Both the position numbers and the translations under genes were made by a program. From assembly GCF_014204915.1 (NCBI RefSeq), contig NZ_JACHMH010000001.1, forward strand, positions 2,480,001 through 2,544,000: a stretch of 64,000 bases of DNA, given 5' to 3'. Each line of letters opens with the position of its first letter. Within the stretch, counting starts at the first letter, position 1. Source of the stretch: Crossiella cryophila. GTDB lineage: Bacteria; Actinomycetota; Actinomycetes; Mycobacteriales; Pseudonocardiaceae. Of the stretch, positions 42,163 through 50,286 are shown piece by piece. Under the pieces are notes generated by a model. That model did not search any database. It had not been told where the DNA came from and saw nothing but the letters and a program-made list of their open reading frames with translations.

Positions 42163-42906
42163 TCACACCGAGCCGACGTACTGGCCGATCCAGCTGCGGA
42201 AGTAGGGCACGTCCACGTAGATCGACGGGCCGGTGGCGCAGCGCGGGTCGCCGTTGCCGGACCGGCTGGTCGCGCCAACCAGCTGCCACGCCCCACCAAC
42301 CTGCTTGACCTGCGGACCACCCGAGTCGCCGTAGCAGGCGCCCTGGTTGCCACCGGGGTTGTTGGTGCAGATCTCAGCGGCCGCGTTCATCCCGTTGGTG
42401 CACCGGTTGTCCGCGACGATCGAGGTGTTCAGCTCCTTCAGGTAGGTAGCCGCCCCCGACCCACTCGCGTTGGTCGCACCCCAGCCGATGATCCGGGTGG
42501 CGGTGCCGACGGCGCCGGAGGTCGAGGCCAGCGGCACGGTCGCCTGGCTGACCGGCGAGGCCAGCTCCAGCAGCGCCAGGTCGGCGGAGGAGTGCCGCAG
42601 CACCCGCTTCACCGCGGCGGTGCTACCACCCTGGTTGCGGTACAGCGACCCCACCCGCACCTGCCGCGGCGCGGTGTTGGTGCAGTGCTTGGCGGTCACC
42701 ACCCAGGTCGGCTTGATCAGCGACCCACCACAACCAGTGTCCAGCGACACCATGAACGAGTAGGTCTGGGTCGCGTTGCCGCCACCCACGATCAGCGGCG
42801 ACACGTCCTCGCTCGGCGCCGGAGCGGCCGAGGCGGAACCGGCCAGACCGGTCACGGCGGCGGCCGCGGCAACGAACAGACTTACCGCGATACGACGAAT
42901 CCTCAT
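42163..42906 (-). CDS. Secreted trypsin-like serine protease
   Basis: A 247-aa protein from ATG 42906, with AAGGAG 9 bases upstream. A signal peptide ends about SASAAP, and a short propeptide leads to the activation site PLIVGGGNAT. The triad is visible: His in VTAKHCT, Asp in ADLALLEL, Ser in GDSGGP. Cys pairs CGGSL/AKHC and the CATGPS region fit S1A proteases of Streptomyces type. The residue at the base of the S1 pocket (GNQGACYGDSGGP) has no Asp six residues before Ser, so trypsin specificity for Lys/Arg is uncertain. Confidence 0.9.
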   Translation of the reverse strand: MRIRRIAVSLFVAAAAAVTGLAGSASAAPAPSEDVSPLIVGGGNATQTYSFMVSLDTGCGGSLIKPTWVVTAKHCTNTAPRQVRVGSLYRNQGGSTAAVKRVLRHSSADLALLELASPVSQATVPLASTSGAVGTATRIIGWGATNASGSGAATYLKELNTSIVADNRCTNGMNAAAEICTNNPGGNQGACYGDSGGPQVKQVGGAWQLVGATSRSGNGDPRCATGPSIYVDVPYFRSWIGQYVGSV

Positions 42907-43034
42907 GGGAAAGCGCTCCTTCCCGTCCACCGGTCACCCGCGAAGCAGGGGGGCGGGGACCGTTAATCGGACGGTGGTGTTCGGGCTTCGCACAGAGAAT
43001 CCGCCACGGGGCGCGGGTGAGGGAAGGGCCGGAA

Positions 43035-43056
43035 TTTCACACGCAGGAGAGTGAAA
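43035..43056. promoter_or_regulatory. TTTCAC/GTGAAA inverted repeat
   Basis: TTTCAC (43035-43040) and GTGAAA (43051-43056) are spaced by 10 bases in the 215-base gap between the protease start and the antitoxin gene. Possibly an operator. Nothing else is seen in the gap. Confidence 0.3.
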
Positions 43057-43121
43057 CGGTCCCTACTTTTGGCCGGGGCCGGACGGGGTGTGGGTGACTC
43101 AGTATGTCGGGCCGCGCAGGC

Positions 43122-43505
43122 TCAGGCGGACTCGTGGTAGACCCGCCTGGCGATCTCCTCGACCTGTTCGACGGTGAGCGCCGGGGCGACGGGCGCACGG
43201 AGTGCCTCGGTGAGCAAGCGTCGTACCAGCGCTGATGTGGGGATGTGTTCGGCATCCGCTCGGGCCTTCAGCTCAGCCACCAACGAGGCCGGCACACGCA
43301 GGGAGAGGGCGGCCTGCTGGTTCTCCGCGGACTCCGCGGCGATGGCTTCAGCCTCTTCGGCCGCGATCTCCTCGCGCAATCGCGCGTGCCGCACTCGCCG
43401 CTCGCGCTTCACCGGATCCGGTTCTGTCTCAGCCGAGGCCCGCTTGTCCGCGATTTCCTGGCGGATGGCGACCAGGGCCTCGTCCTGGGTGGTCTTGTCC
43501 GTCAT
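43122..43505 (-). CDS. Ribbon-helix-helix antitoxin-like protein (BrnA-like position)
   Basis: A 127-aa protein from ATG 43505 (ATGA overlap with the upstream gene). The first half is a charged coiled coil (EIADKRASAETEPDPVKRERRVRHARLREEIAAEEAEAIAAE). The RHH segment is AALSLRVPASLVAELKARADAEHIPTSALVRRLLTEAL, followed by a VEQVEEIARRVYHESA tail. Order and overlap with a small toxin-like gene suggest the antitoxin of a type II pair. Its tail is repeated in a remnant at 43831-43935. Confidence 0.75.
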   Translation of the reverse strand: MTDKTTQDEALVAIRQEIADKRASAETEPDPVKRERRVRHARLREEIAAEEAEAIAAESAENQQAALSLRVPASLVAELKARADAEHIPTSALVRRLLTEALRAPVAPALTVEQVEEIARRVYHESA

Positions 43506-43828
43506 GACCTGCCGTCCCCTTCCCGTCGATCGCCCAGATACTCCCGCAGATCGGCCCCGCTCGTCTTCCACGCCGTGACCCCGGAGTGATCCTCCGGATC
43601 GATGATCACGGTCAGCACGAACCCGGCCGACAGCGAGTAGCCGAGGACCCGGGTGTGACCGCTTCGGCTCTTCGGGTCGGGTTCGCGGGTGATCCGATGC
43701 GGATCGGCTGCTGCCTCCAGCGTCCAGGCGGGTTCGATGTCGGTGGCTCCCGGATAGCGAAGGGAGCGCTGGCGAATGTGCTCCGCATCCTCATCATCCC
43801 ACCACAGCCCGATGGTCACAACATACAT
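43502..43828 (-). CDS. BrnT-like toxin candidate
   Basis: A 108-aa protein; ATG 43828 is chosen, with in-frame GTG 43846 as alternative. LWWDDEDAEHIRQRSLRYPGATDIEPAWTLEAAADPHRITREPDPKSRSGHTRVLGYSLSAGFVLTVII follows the BrnT pattern (HI near the start, a DP segment, R-x-LG then a hydrophobic VLTVI strand, C-terminal AWKTSGADLREYLG). BrnT is an RNase-fold toxin usually encoded just before its antitoxin, as here. The match is weak and structure comparison is needed. Confidence 0.55.
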   Translation of the reverse strand: MYVVTIGLWWDDEDAEHIRQRSLRYPGATDIEPAWTLEAAADPHRITREPDPKSRSGHTRVLGYSLSAGFVLTVIIDPEDHSGVTAWKTSGADLREYLGDRREGDGRS

Positions 43829-43830
43829 TG

Positions 43831-43935
43831 TCACACATCTGCACACGCGTGCGGTTGGTCAGGTCTGCTGGCCTTCACTGCCTGCCGAGCGATCCGCTCG
43901 ACCTCTTCAATGGTGACAAGCGGGGTCTCGGGCGC
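43831..43935 (-). pseudogene. Remnant of a second antitoxin C-terminus
   Basis: This stretch on the minus strand translates as APETPLVTIEEVERIARQ and continues to a stop at 43831. It closely resembles the end of the antitoxin at 43122-43505 (APALTVEQVEEIARR). An in-frame TAA (43936-43938) and loss of the RHH part show it is not a gene. It ends three bases before the toxin ATG, as if a tandem toxin-antitoxin array lost its first member. Confidence 0.7.
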
Positions 43936-43972
43936 TTATTTCAGCTGGTAGACCACATTCTAGAGTCTCAGC

Positions 43973-44653
43973 GTGACGACTCGGTTGCTCTACGTCGATG
44001 ACTCCGGAGCGGACGCCAGCCGCTGGGCGGTCTACGGATGGGTCGAGATGAACATCGCCGACTGGCGACCGGCCCTGCGGGCGTGGCTGGATTGGCGGCA
44101 ACACCTGTACGAGACGATCGGCCTGCCTGCCAGCTACGAACTGCACGCCACGAAATTCGTCAATGGTCGTGGCAGGCCGACCAACACCGACTGGGACCTG
44201 CGCAAGGCCAACCGCTCGGCAGTCATGGTCGAAACGCTGACCACCCTCGCGGCGCTGCCGGGTGTCCGGGTCGGGGCTGTGTGCCGCCGAAGTGGACACC
44301 ACACCCACGCCGCGGACAAGGCAGCGCTGTACGCCGATCTGGTTACCGCGCTTGACCGGAGACTGACTGAGAACGACGAGTATGGGCTGATCACCATGGA
44401 CGGCGACGGCACCGATCCGTCCTACCGAAGTGCCCACCGCAACCTAAAACTGGCCACCCGCCGGATTGTCGAGGACCCGGCGTTCCAGGGATCACACATC
44501 AGCCAGCTCATGCAGATCGCGGATCTGGTGGCCTACTCGGCCTACATGCAGGTCCTGCGTCACCCGGCCAAGCAGTTGATGTGGGGCTGGTACCCCGACC
44601 TGCTGGGCGGTGTCTGCATGGTGGGCGGTCAGCCGCTGTTGCTGGAACCCTAG
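43973..44653 (+). CDS. DUF3800 protein (RNase H-like fold)
   Basis: A 226-aa protein from GTG 43973 with a weak ribosome site. LLYVDDSGADASRWAVYGWVEM is the DUF3800 start with paired acids, TMDGDG supplies further acids and QLMQIADLVAYSAYMQVL is the conserved C-terminal helix. The fold resembles RNase H-like nucleases and is often found in mobile or defence regions, with no biochemical role settled. It diverges from the toxin-antitoxin pair. Confidence 0.82.
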   Translation: MTTRLLYVDDSGADASRWAVYGWVEMNIADWRPALRAWLDWRQHLYETIGLPASYELHATKFVNGRGRPTNTDWDLRKANRSAVMVETLTTLAALPGVRVGAVCRRSGHHTHAADKAALYADLVTALDRRLTENDEYGLITMDGDGTDPSYRSAHRNLKLATRRIVEDPAFQGSHISQLMQIADLVAYSAYMQVLRHPAKQLMWGWYPDLLGGVCMVGGQPLLLEP

Positions 44654-44663
44654 AAAAGAAGCT

Positions 44664-44696
44664 GGACCCGCTTCTCCACGTGAGTGGGACGGGTCC
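44664..44696 (+). terminator. Hairpin after the DUF3800 gene
   Basis: GGACCCG (44664-44670) with CGGGTCC (44690-44696), with inner TCCAC/GTGGGA pairing. Confidence 0.6.
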
Positions 44697-44741
44697 GCAC
44701 GTTCACAATAGCACCTGCTGTCTCTGGCTGCCAGCGGTGGA

Positions 44742-45389
44742 TCATGCCTTGCTCGCCCCACGCAGCTTCGCCTTCAGCGCCCGCCGAGCCACCGGCCCCA
44801 GGTTGTCCACCACCTCGGCCAGCACCGCCAACTGCTCCAACGCCGCCAACCCATCCTCCGCCCCCCGAGGATCCGCCGCCGCCCACAACTCGATCCCGAT
44901 GAAACTCGCCGCCACCGCCCGCGCCAGCCCCCGCGGCTCAGCCAGTTCGCCGATCGGGGACGCGGCCAGGATGCGGTGCAGGACGAGTTCGATCTCGGCG
45001 ACCCACAGGGCCAGGGCGGTGCGGGTGGCTTCGGCGAGTTTGGGGTCGCCCTGGGCGCCTGCCAGCATCTGGGCCAGGACGGTGACGTTGCCTGCGGCGC
45101 GTTCCTCGTGTTGCAGGGCTCGGCCCAGGTTCAGGAGGTCGCGCAGGTTGTCGGTGTTGGCGAAGCGGTCTTGGTAGGCCGCTACCCGGTTCTGGGTGGA
45201 GACCAGGCAGGCCGCGCCGAGCAGCTCGTCCACGCTGCCGAAGTGGTAGAAGATCAGCGCCTGGTTGACGCCCGCGGTGTTCGCGATGGAGCGCGCCGAC
45301 ACGCCGCTGATGCCCTGGGCGCGGATCGTCTCGATCGCGCCGTCCATCAGCCGCCTGCGGGTCTCCGCGGTGCGGGCGTCCTTAGTCAC
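44742..45389 (-). CDS. TetR-family transcriptional regulator
   Basis: A 215-aa protein from GTG 45389, with GGAGGAA upstream, overlapping the DUF4166 stop by 8 bases. The HTH is TRRRLMDGAIETIRAQGISGVSARSIANTAGVNQALIFYHFGSVDELL. As the third gene of the leftward operon it very likely represses that operon through the two palindromes at 46.8 kb. Confidence 0.9.
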   Translation of the reverse strand: MTKDARTAETRRRLMDGAIETIRAQGISGVSARSIANTAGVNQALIFYHFGSVDELLGAACLVSTQNRVAAYQDRFANTDNLRDLLNLGRALQHEERAAGNVTVLAQMLAGAQGDPKLAEATRTALALWVAEIELVLHRILAASPIGELAEPRGLARAVAASFIGIELWAAADPRGAEDGLAALEQLAVLAEVVDNLGPVARRALKAKLRGASKA

Positions 45390-46086
45390 GCAGTTCCTCC
45401 CGGTAGGGCCGGACGGTCGCCGGCACCCGAGCCGCCGCGGTGTCCCAGTACCGGGCGGTGAACCTGCCGCGGTAACCGAACAGCGGGCCAGCCCAGCGAC
45501 TGGACACCCGCACCTCGATCCGGAACTCCGCGGCCTGCTCGTCATACCACTCGCGGACCTCGGCGTGCGCGAGCAGCGCCCGGGGTACCCGCAGGTCCAG
45601 CAGGCCCTCGCGCAGCCGCTGCTCGCCGCTGCGGATCAGCAACCCGCCGCGGGAGTCCACCGACAGGTCGAGGTCGACCGCCACGTGCTGGTGGGTGCCA
45701 AGGTAGTCGACCACGCAGCCGCGTCGCGCGCTGTGCACCATGGTGGCGTCGAAGCGGCGGCGTAACCCGTTGCCCAGTTCGAAGGTGCGGACGAAGGTCA
45801 CCGTGTCGCGGCCGAAATCGTCCAGGTAGGCGTAGTTCTCGATCACGAACGGCACGTTCCTGCCGGTCTCCGGGAACAGGATGTTGCGGGCCGCGCCCAG
45901 CCGCAGGAACGGCACGGTGAAGGTGGACCCGCGCCAGATCTCCTCCATCACGCCCTCGCCGACGCAGGCCACGCCGTCGGCGCTGCCGAAGCCGAAGCGG
46001 CGCTGCAGTTCCGGGTGCAGGCGGTCGAAATCCGCGCCCAGCGCGGTGCGGAAGATCGAATCGGTCTTGTTCAGGGTGGTGGTCAT
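45382..46086 (-). CDS. DUF4166 protein
   Basis: A 234-aa protein from ATG 46086 (ATGA overlap). SIFRTALGADFDRLHPELQRRFGF, an MEEIWRG segment, FVIENYAYLDDFGRDTVTFVRTFEL and GRFTARYWD are DUF4166 features. Function unknown; it often accompanies membrane or steroid/lipid-related genes. Middle gene of the operon, between SRPBCC and TetR. Confidence 0.82.
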   Translation of the reverse strand: MTTTLNKTDSIFRTALGADFDRLHPELQRRFGFGSADGVACVGEGVMEEIWRGSTFTVPFLRLGAARNILFPETGRNVPFVIENYAYLDDFGRDTVTFVRTFELGNGLRRRFDATMVHSARRGCVVDYLGTHQHVAVDLDLSVDSRGGLLIRSGEQRLREGLLDLRVPRALLAHAEVREWYDEQAAEFRIEVRVSSRWAGPLFGYRGRFTARYWDTAAARVPATVRPYREELRD

Positions 46087-46763
46087 GGCAGCTCCAGGCG
46101 GGACAGGGTGGCCGGGACAGTGGCGGCGAGGGCGTCGGGTGGGCGGCGCAGGCAGCGGCGGGCGGCCGGGACGCCGGGGGCGGGTGGTGCGAGCAGCGCG
46201 AGCAACGCGGTGGCCAGCGCGGTCGGCCAGGGGGTGAGCAGCAGGGTGGCGATGATCAGCAGCAGCCGGACGGCGAGGTCGGACAGGGCCCGGCGCAGGG
46301 CGGTCTCGGGGTTGATCCCCTCCTCCAGCCACAGCCGCAGCCGGTCGAAGGACCAGGCCGTCGCCCAGCCCATCAGCGGCCGGAACACCAGGTCGGCCAA
46401 CGGGCCCAGGCGACCCCAGCCGGGGCGGTAGTCGTAGCCGGTGATGAAGCGGACGCCGCCGGGGCCGGGCCGGTAGCGCCAGTACCCGGAACCGGCGCGG
46501 ATCAGCGAGAGCGGGTGGTCGGAGGCGAAGCGCAGCGCCGAGGTGCTCGAGGCGTCCGGGGTGCGGCGCTCGCCGACGCTGATCCCGACCCCGGCCACGC
46601 CGAAGGTGGCGTAGCGGAAGCGCTGGGGCTCGCCAGGCGCAGGTGGCAGGTACTCGATGCGGCGGAAACGCAGGTCCCAGCGCTGGTGCTGGGCCGGGTC
46701 CTGGGTGCGTGCCCACAGCGCCGCCGGGTCGGCCCTGATCCGGGTTTCGACGTAGATCCGCAT
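46083..46763 (-). CDS. SRPBCC-fold protein with C-terminal hydrophobic segment
   Basis: A 226-aa protein from ATG 46763, with GAGGGTGA upstream. RIYVETRIRADPAALWARTQDPAQHQRWDLRFRRIEYLP opens a START/polyketide-cyclase-like lipid-binding fold. A hydrophobic stretch (LAVRLLLIIATLLLTPWPTALATALLALLA) near residues 165-195 suggests membrane attachment. First gene of the operon under the tandem palindromes. Confidence 0.75.
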   Translation of the reverse strand: MRIYVETRIRADPAALWARTQDPAQHQRWDLRFRRIEYLPPAPGEPQRFRYATFGVAGVGISVGERRTPDASSTSALRFASDHPLSLIRAGSGYWRYRPGPGGVRFITGYDYRPGWGRLGPLADLVFRPLMGWATAWSFDRLRLWLEEGINPETALRRALSDLAVRLLLIIATLLLTPWPTALATALLALLAPPAPGVPAARRCLRRPPDALAATVPATLSRLELP

Positions 46764-46776
46764 GTCACCCTCACTG

Positions 46777-46834
46777 TTGAGCGGTTGCTCAAATCGATGG
46801 GCGCAGCGTAACCGTTCTTGAGCACTCGCTCAAG
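46777..46834. promoter_or_regulatory. Two TetR-type operators
   Basis: TTGAGC-GGTT-GCTCAA (46777-46792) and CTTGAGC-ACTC-GCTCAAG (46817-46834) are perfect palindromes with 4-base centres, 13 bases upstream of the SRPBCC start and beyond. They share the TTGAGCnnnnGCTCAA core. Confidence 0.8.
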
Positions 46835-46837
46835 TGG

Positions 46838-47740
46838 CTAGCCGGTGATCCAGCGGATGCCGTAGTTGCCCGCGACCGGGTCCGGCACCACCAGGTGCGC
46901 GGTGTGGTACTGCCCGATCCACAGCTGCTGCTCGCCGGCGGGCTCGCCGTCCGGGCGGAGGTAGCCGAGGCAGTCGGCGGGCACGGCGCTCGGGTCGAAG
47001 TGCACCTGGAGCAGGTAGTCCTTGGCGCCCTGGGGCAGTCGCCGCTCGTGGTGATCGGCAGGCGCGTCGCCGGTGAAGGTCAGCTCGTAGTCCAGCACCG
47101 CGGTCTCGCCCTCGGCCAGCGGGCGCTCCAGCAGCAGCTCGGCCAGCAGTATCCCGGCGGTGGGATCGGTGCGGACGCGGCCGATCCGGCAGCCCGCGGT
47201 GTCGTGCAGGGTCGGTAGCGGCTGGTCAAGGCGTTCGCCGTGGTAGTAGACAAAACCGCGGGTCACGCCGTCCCGCTTGGCCCGCACCACCTCGCGCACC
47301 CGCAGCAGCCGGTGCGCGAAATCCGGGCCAAGGTGGTAGTTCTCCTGCACCAGCAGGCGTTCCAGCCGCGGCTGCCGGGTCCGGCGGCGCAGCATGGCCA
47401 GGTCGGTGCGTGGATCGGCCGGATCCTCATCGGCCAGCAGCGCGCCCAGCGAACCGGGCGGCAGGCCGAGCACGCTCTCCAGCGCGGCGATCTCGCTGTC
47501 GCCGTCGGGGGCCGTGCCACTACATCGCCAGTCACTGAGCGTGTTCAGGTCAAGACGCGAACCGCGGGCGATCAGCTCGCGCTGGATGTGCTCCAGGGTC
47601 AGTTCGCTGCGCTGGATGGCCAGATCCAGCGCCCGTCCGAACGGACCGTCGGCGAGAGCCCCGGCGAGTGGATCAACACTGTTGCTGAAGTCCTTGTCCG
47701 AGAACGGATCCCGTTCGGACCGACCCGATGCGGCCGCCAT
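46838..47740 (-). CDS. Hypothetical protein with N-terminal HTH-like region
   Basis: A 300-aa protein from ATG 47740, with GGAGGGAGGGG upstream. Residues 30-105 resemble an XRE-type helix bundle (FGRALDLAIQRSELTLEHIQRELIARGSRLDLNTLSDWRCSG then ESVLGLPPGSLGALL). The rest is beta-rich (FVYYHGERLDQPLPTLHDTAGCRIGRVR, LDYELTFTG). It might be a regulator with a sensor domain. The family is not recognised. Confidence 0.65.
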   Translation of the reverse strand: MAAASGRSERDPFSDKDFSNSVDPLAGALADGPFGRALDLAIQRSELTLEHIQRELIARGSRLDLNTLSDWRCSGTAPDGDSEIAALESVLGLPPGSLGALLADEDPADPRTDLAMLRRRTRQPRLERLLVQENYHLGPDFAHRLLRVREVVRAKRDGVTRGFVYYHGERLDQPLPTLHDTAGCRIGRVRTDPTAGILLAELLLERPLAEGETAVLDYELTFTGDAPADHHERRLPQGAKDYLLQVHFDPSAVPADCLGYLRPDGEPAGEQQLWIGQYHTAHLVVPDPVAGNYGIRWITG

Positions 47741-47850
47741 GTTCCCCTCCCTCCGGCGAGGGCGAGACTACCTGCCGAAAGGCAACCTTCTTGCCCTCTC
47801 GGAAAGACTGGTGCGACGTCACCGAGTACGCGTTCAGTTAACAGATTTCG

Positions 47851-48507
47851 TCACAGATTTTGGCCACCGGATCGGGGGACGGCGATGGTCGTGACGACCA
47901 GCCCCTCGGCCACCAGCCAGCGCCCGGAAAAGCCCTCGACCGGACCGGGAACAAGCAGGTCAGCCTGGAAGGAACCGGCCGAAGGATCCACGGTGAGCCG
48001 GGCCTCCTCGAAGCCCAGCCAGCGCCGGGCGAGCGGGAACCAAGCCTTGTAGACCGACTCCTTCGCACTGAACAACAACCGGTCCCAGTGAACTCCTGGC
48101 TCACTCCGGGACAACGTGCTCAGCCAGTCCCGCTCCTCGGGCAGCGACACCGCGTCCAGCACGCCCTCGGGCAGTGGCGCGTGCGGTTCGGCGTCGATCC
48201 CGATGGTCTGGACCGCGGTGTCCTCGGCCACCGCGGCGGCCCGGTAACCGTCACAGTGCGTCATGCTGCCGACGATCCCGCCCGGCCAGATCGGCGCCCC
48301 GCGCTCCCCGCGCAACAGCGGGGTGGCCGGACGGCCCAGTTCGGCCAGCGCGCGCCGGGCGCAGTGCCGGACCGTGGTGAACTCGCGCCGCCGCTTCTCC
48401 ACCGAACGGCCCAGCAGGGCCTCCTCCTCGGCGAAGAGCACGGCCTCCGGCGGGTCCCCGAACGCCTCGGCGACCGCGATGTCCGGCAGCAGGATCTTCT
48501 CAAGCAC
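47851..48507 (-). CDS. 4'-phosphopantetheinyl transferase (EntD/Sfp-like)
   Basis: A 218-aa protein from GTG 48507 (TTG 48531 possible). The magnesium and CoA site is complete: GSMTHCDGY, IGIDAEPH (Asp and Glu) and LLFSAKESVYKAWFP. The enzyme moves phosphopantetheine from CoA to a conserved Ser of carrier proteins, switching on fatty-acid, polyketide or peptide synthases. The EntD-like ARRALAELG segment and RGERGAPIWPGG are typical of secondary-metabolism versions. No synthase is in the window. Confidence 0.92.
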   Translation of the reverse strand: MLEKILLPDIAVAEAFGDPPEAVLFAEEEALLGRSVEKRRREFTTVRHCARRALAELGRPATPLLRGERGAPIWPGGIVGSMTHCDGYRAAAVAEDTAVQTIGIDAEPHAPLPEGVLDAVSLPEERDWLSTLSRSEPGVHWDRLLFSAKESVYKAWFPLARRWLGFEEARLTVDPSAGSFQADLLVPGPVEGFSGRWLVAEGLVVTTIAVPRSGGQNL

Positions 48508-48580
48508 GACATCAAAGTACCTGAGCTGCAAGAACTCCGGCGCTTGACCTCAACCTAAGTGGAGGTTGTTGGCTGATGGC

Positions 48581-49129
48581 ATGACAACTTCGATCCCCGC
48601 CACCAACCGCCTCAAGATCGCCGTCATCATCAGCAGCACCCGCGAGGGCCGGCTCGGCCCCGCGGTGGCGCACTGGTTCCTCGGCGAGGCCGCCACCAAC
48701 CACGAGGTCGAGCTGGACCTGGTCGACCTGGCCGACGGCGTGGCAGGCTTCGCCGCCCGGATCGCCGACGCGGACGCCTTCGTGATCGTCACCCCCGAGT
48801 ACAACCACGGCTACCCAGCCCCGCTCAAGGAGGCGATTGACGCCTCCTACGGCGAATGGCGGGCCAAACCGGTCGCCTTCGTCTCCTACGGCGGCATGTC
48901 CGGCGGCCTGCGCGCGGTGGAGCAGCTGCGCCAGGTGCTGGCCGAGATGCACGCGACCACGGTGCGGGACACCGTGAGCTTCCACTCCGTCTACGAGAAG
49001 TTCGACGCCAACGGCCCGCTGGCCGAGTTCGAGCACAGCGCGGCCGCGGCCAAGGTCCTGCTGGACCAGCTCGTCTGGTGGGCCGACGCCCTGCGCGAGG
49101 CCCGGATCAAGCGGCCCTACGCGGCCTGA
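48581..49129 (+). CDS. NADPH-dependent FMN reductase
   Basis: A 182-aa flavodoxin-fold protein from ATG 48581. GGAGG lies 15 bases upstream, so TTG 48569 is an alternative. FMN-binding loop IISSTREGRLG, TPEYNHGYPAPLKEAIDAS and SYGGMSGGLRAVEQLRQVL are family-typical. It reduces FMN or quinones with NADPH in the cytoplasm. Stands alone, ended by a strong hairpin. Confidence 0.9.
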   Translation: MTTSIPATNRLKIAVIISSTREGRLGPAVAHWFLGEAATNHEVELDLVDLADGVAGFAARIADADAFVIVTPEYNHGYPAPLKEAIDASYGEWRAKPVAFVSYGGMSGGLRAVEQLRQVLAEMHATTVRDTVSFHSVYEKFDANGPLAEFEHSAAAAKVLLDQLVWWADALREARIKRPYAA

Positions 49130-49144
49130 GTCCACCGGCGGAGA

Positions 49145-49183
49145 GTCCACGGGATGCGGTCTGGAGGTCCGCATCCCGTGGAC
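49145..49183 (+). terminator. Perfect 15-bp hairpin
   Basis: Arms 49145-49159 and 49169-49183 are perfectly complementary with a 9-base loop, 15 bases after the FMN reductase stop. Confidence 0.85.
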
Positions 49184-49220
49184 ATCCACGAGGTGGCGGG
49201 TTACCGTTTCCGAGTCAGTT

Positions 49221-49234
49221 TGAGAGCGCTCTCA
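49221..49234 (+). promoter_or_regulatory. LacI-type operator (CebR-like palindrome)
   Basis: TGAGAGCGCTCTCA is a perfect 14-bp palindrome with the central GCGC typical of LacI-family sites. It differs from the Streptomyces CebR box TGGGAGCGCTCCCA by one symmetric change per arm. It lies 42 bases before the DUF1996 gene start. Confidence 0.65.
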
Positions 49235-49275
49235 CGCCGCCGCCACGGTGTCCTCAACCGTGCGGAGGTGTTGCT

Positions 49276-50253
49276 TTGCGAGTCCGTCGGAGTTCCCGCG
49301 AGACCACCGGAACCGTGGTCACCGTGCTCGTGGTGGTGACCGGTCTGCTGCTCGGTGGGCTGGTGCTGACCAGCCCGCGCACTGACGCCGCCATCCCGAC
49401 CGTCGATCACAGCTCGCACGGCATCCGGCCGGATCCTGGCCAGGAGACCGCGTTGCTGGCCCAGGCCGCCGCGCCGGTGCGTGGCTCGGAGTTCCGGGCG
49501 GACTGCGTGAGCAGCCACCGCGCCGGGGACGATCCGATCGTCTACCCGAACCAGCCGGGGGTCTCGCACATCCACGAGTTCTTCGGCAACCGCACCGCCA
49601 ACGCCCGCTCCACCCTGCAATCCCTGGCCGCGGGCACCACCAACTGCGATCCGAAGGTGGACCTGTCCTCCTACTGGACGCCGACGCTGTACCAGAACGG
49701 GCAGCCGGTGCCGCCGGAGCGGGTCACCGTGTACTACCAGGGCATCACCGAACCGCAGCGGGCCGTGCCGCCACCGCTGGGCCTGCGGTACGTGGTCGGC
49801 AACGCGCTGGCCAAGACCGCCGCGGAGAACCCGCACGCGCGCTGGTCCTGCCTGGGCGCGTCCGAGTCCAGCCGGGACTTCCTGATCTGCCCGCCGGGCT
49901 CGAAACTCCAGACCTACCTGGACTTCCCGACCTGCTGGGACGGCGTCCGGCTGGACAGCCCGAACCACCGCGACCACGTGATCTACGCGCCCGGCGGGCT
50001 CGGCGGCACCTGCCCGGCCAGTCATCCCACGCCGATCCCCCGGGTGCAGTTCCTGATCACCTACCCGGTCAACGGCGGCGGGCTCAGTCTGGCGGGCACG
50101 ATCAACGGGGTGAACCTGACCACCGCCCGCGGGTTCACCTTCCACGGCGACTTCTTCAACGCCTGGCAAGGTCCTGAGCTGCAACGACGAGTCCGGGACT
50201 GCATCAACGCCGGGTACATCTGCGGGAACGACGGCAGGCCGATCCAGCAGTGA
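49276..50253 (+). CDS. Secreted DUF1996 protein
   Basis: A 325-aa protein from TTG 49276, with GGAGG 7 bases upstream. A signal anchor precedes the DUF1996 domain: SEFRADCVSSHRAGDDPIVYPNQPGVSHIHEFFGN, SSYWTPTLYQNG, CWDGVRLDSPNHRDHVIYAPGG and TFHGDFFNAW. The conserved His/Asp/Glu pattern suggests a metal or active site. Family members are often fused to cellulose-binding modules, which with the LacI-type operator hints at polysaccharide use. Function unproven. Confidence 0.82.
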   Translation: MRVRRSSRETTGTVVTVLVVVTGLLLGGLVLTSPRTDAAIPTVDHSSHGIRPDPGQETALLAQAAAPVRGSEFRADCVSSHRAGDDPIVYPNQPGVSHIHEFFGNRTANARSTLQSLAAGTTNCDPKVDLSSYWTPTLYQNGQPVPPERVTVYYQGITEPQRAVPPPLGLRYVVGNALAKTAAENPHARWSCLGASESSRDFLICPPGSKLQTYLDFPTCWDGVRLDSPNHRDHVIYAPGGLGGTCPASHPTPIPRVQFLITYPVNGGGLSLAGTINGVNLTTARGFTFHGDFFNAWQGPELQRRVRDCINAGYICGNDGRPIQQ

Positions 50254-50254
50254 C

Positions 50255-50286
50255 TTGACCCTGCCCCAGGGGCAGGCCCGCACGCT
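50255..50286 (+). promoter_or_regulatory. MerR-type promoter
   Basis: TTGACC (50255-50260) is followed by the near-perfect dyad CTGCCCC-A-GGGGCAG (50261-50275) and a poor -10 at about 50281. A dyad in a long 20-base spacer is the hallmark of MerR-activated promoters. The adjacent operon ends with a merR gene. Confidence 0.6.
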
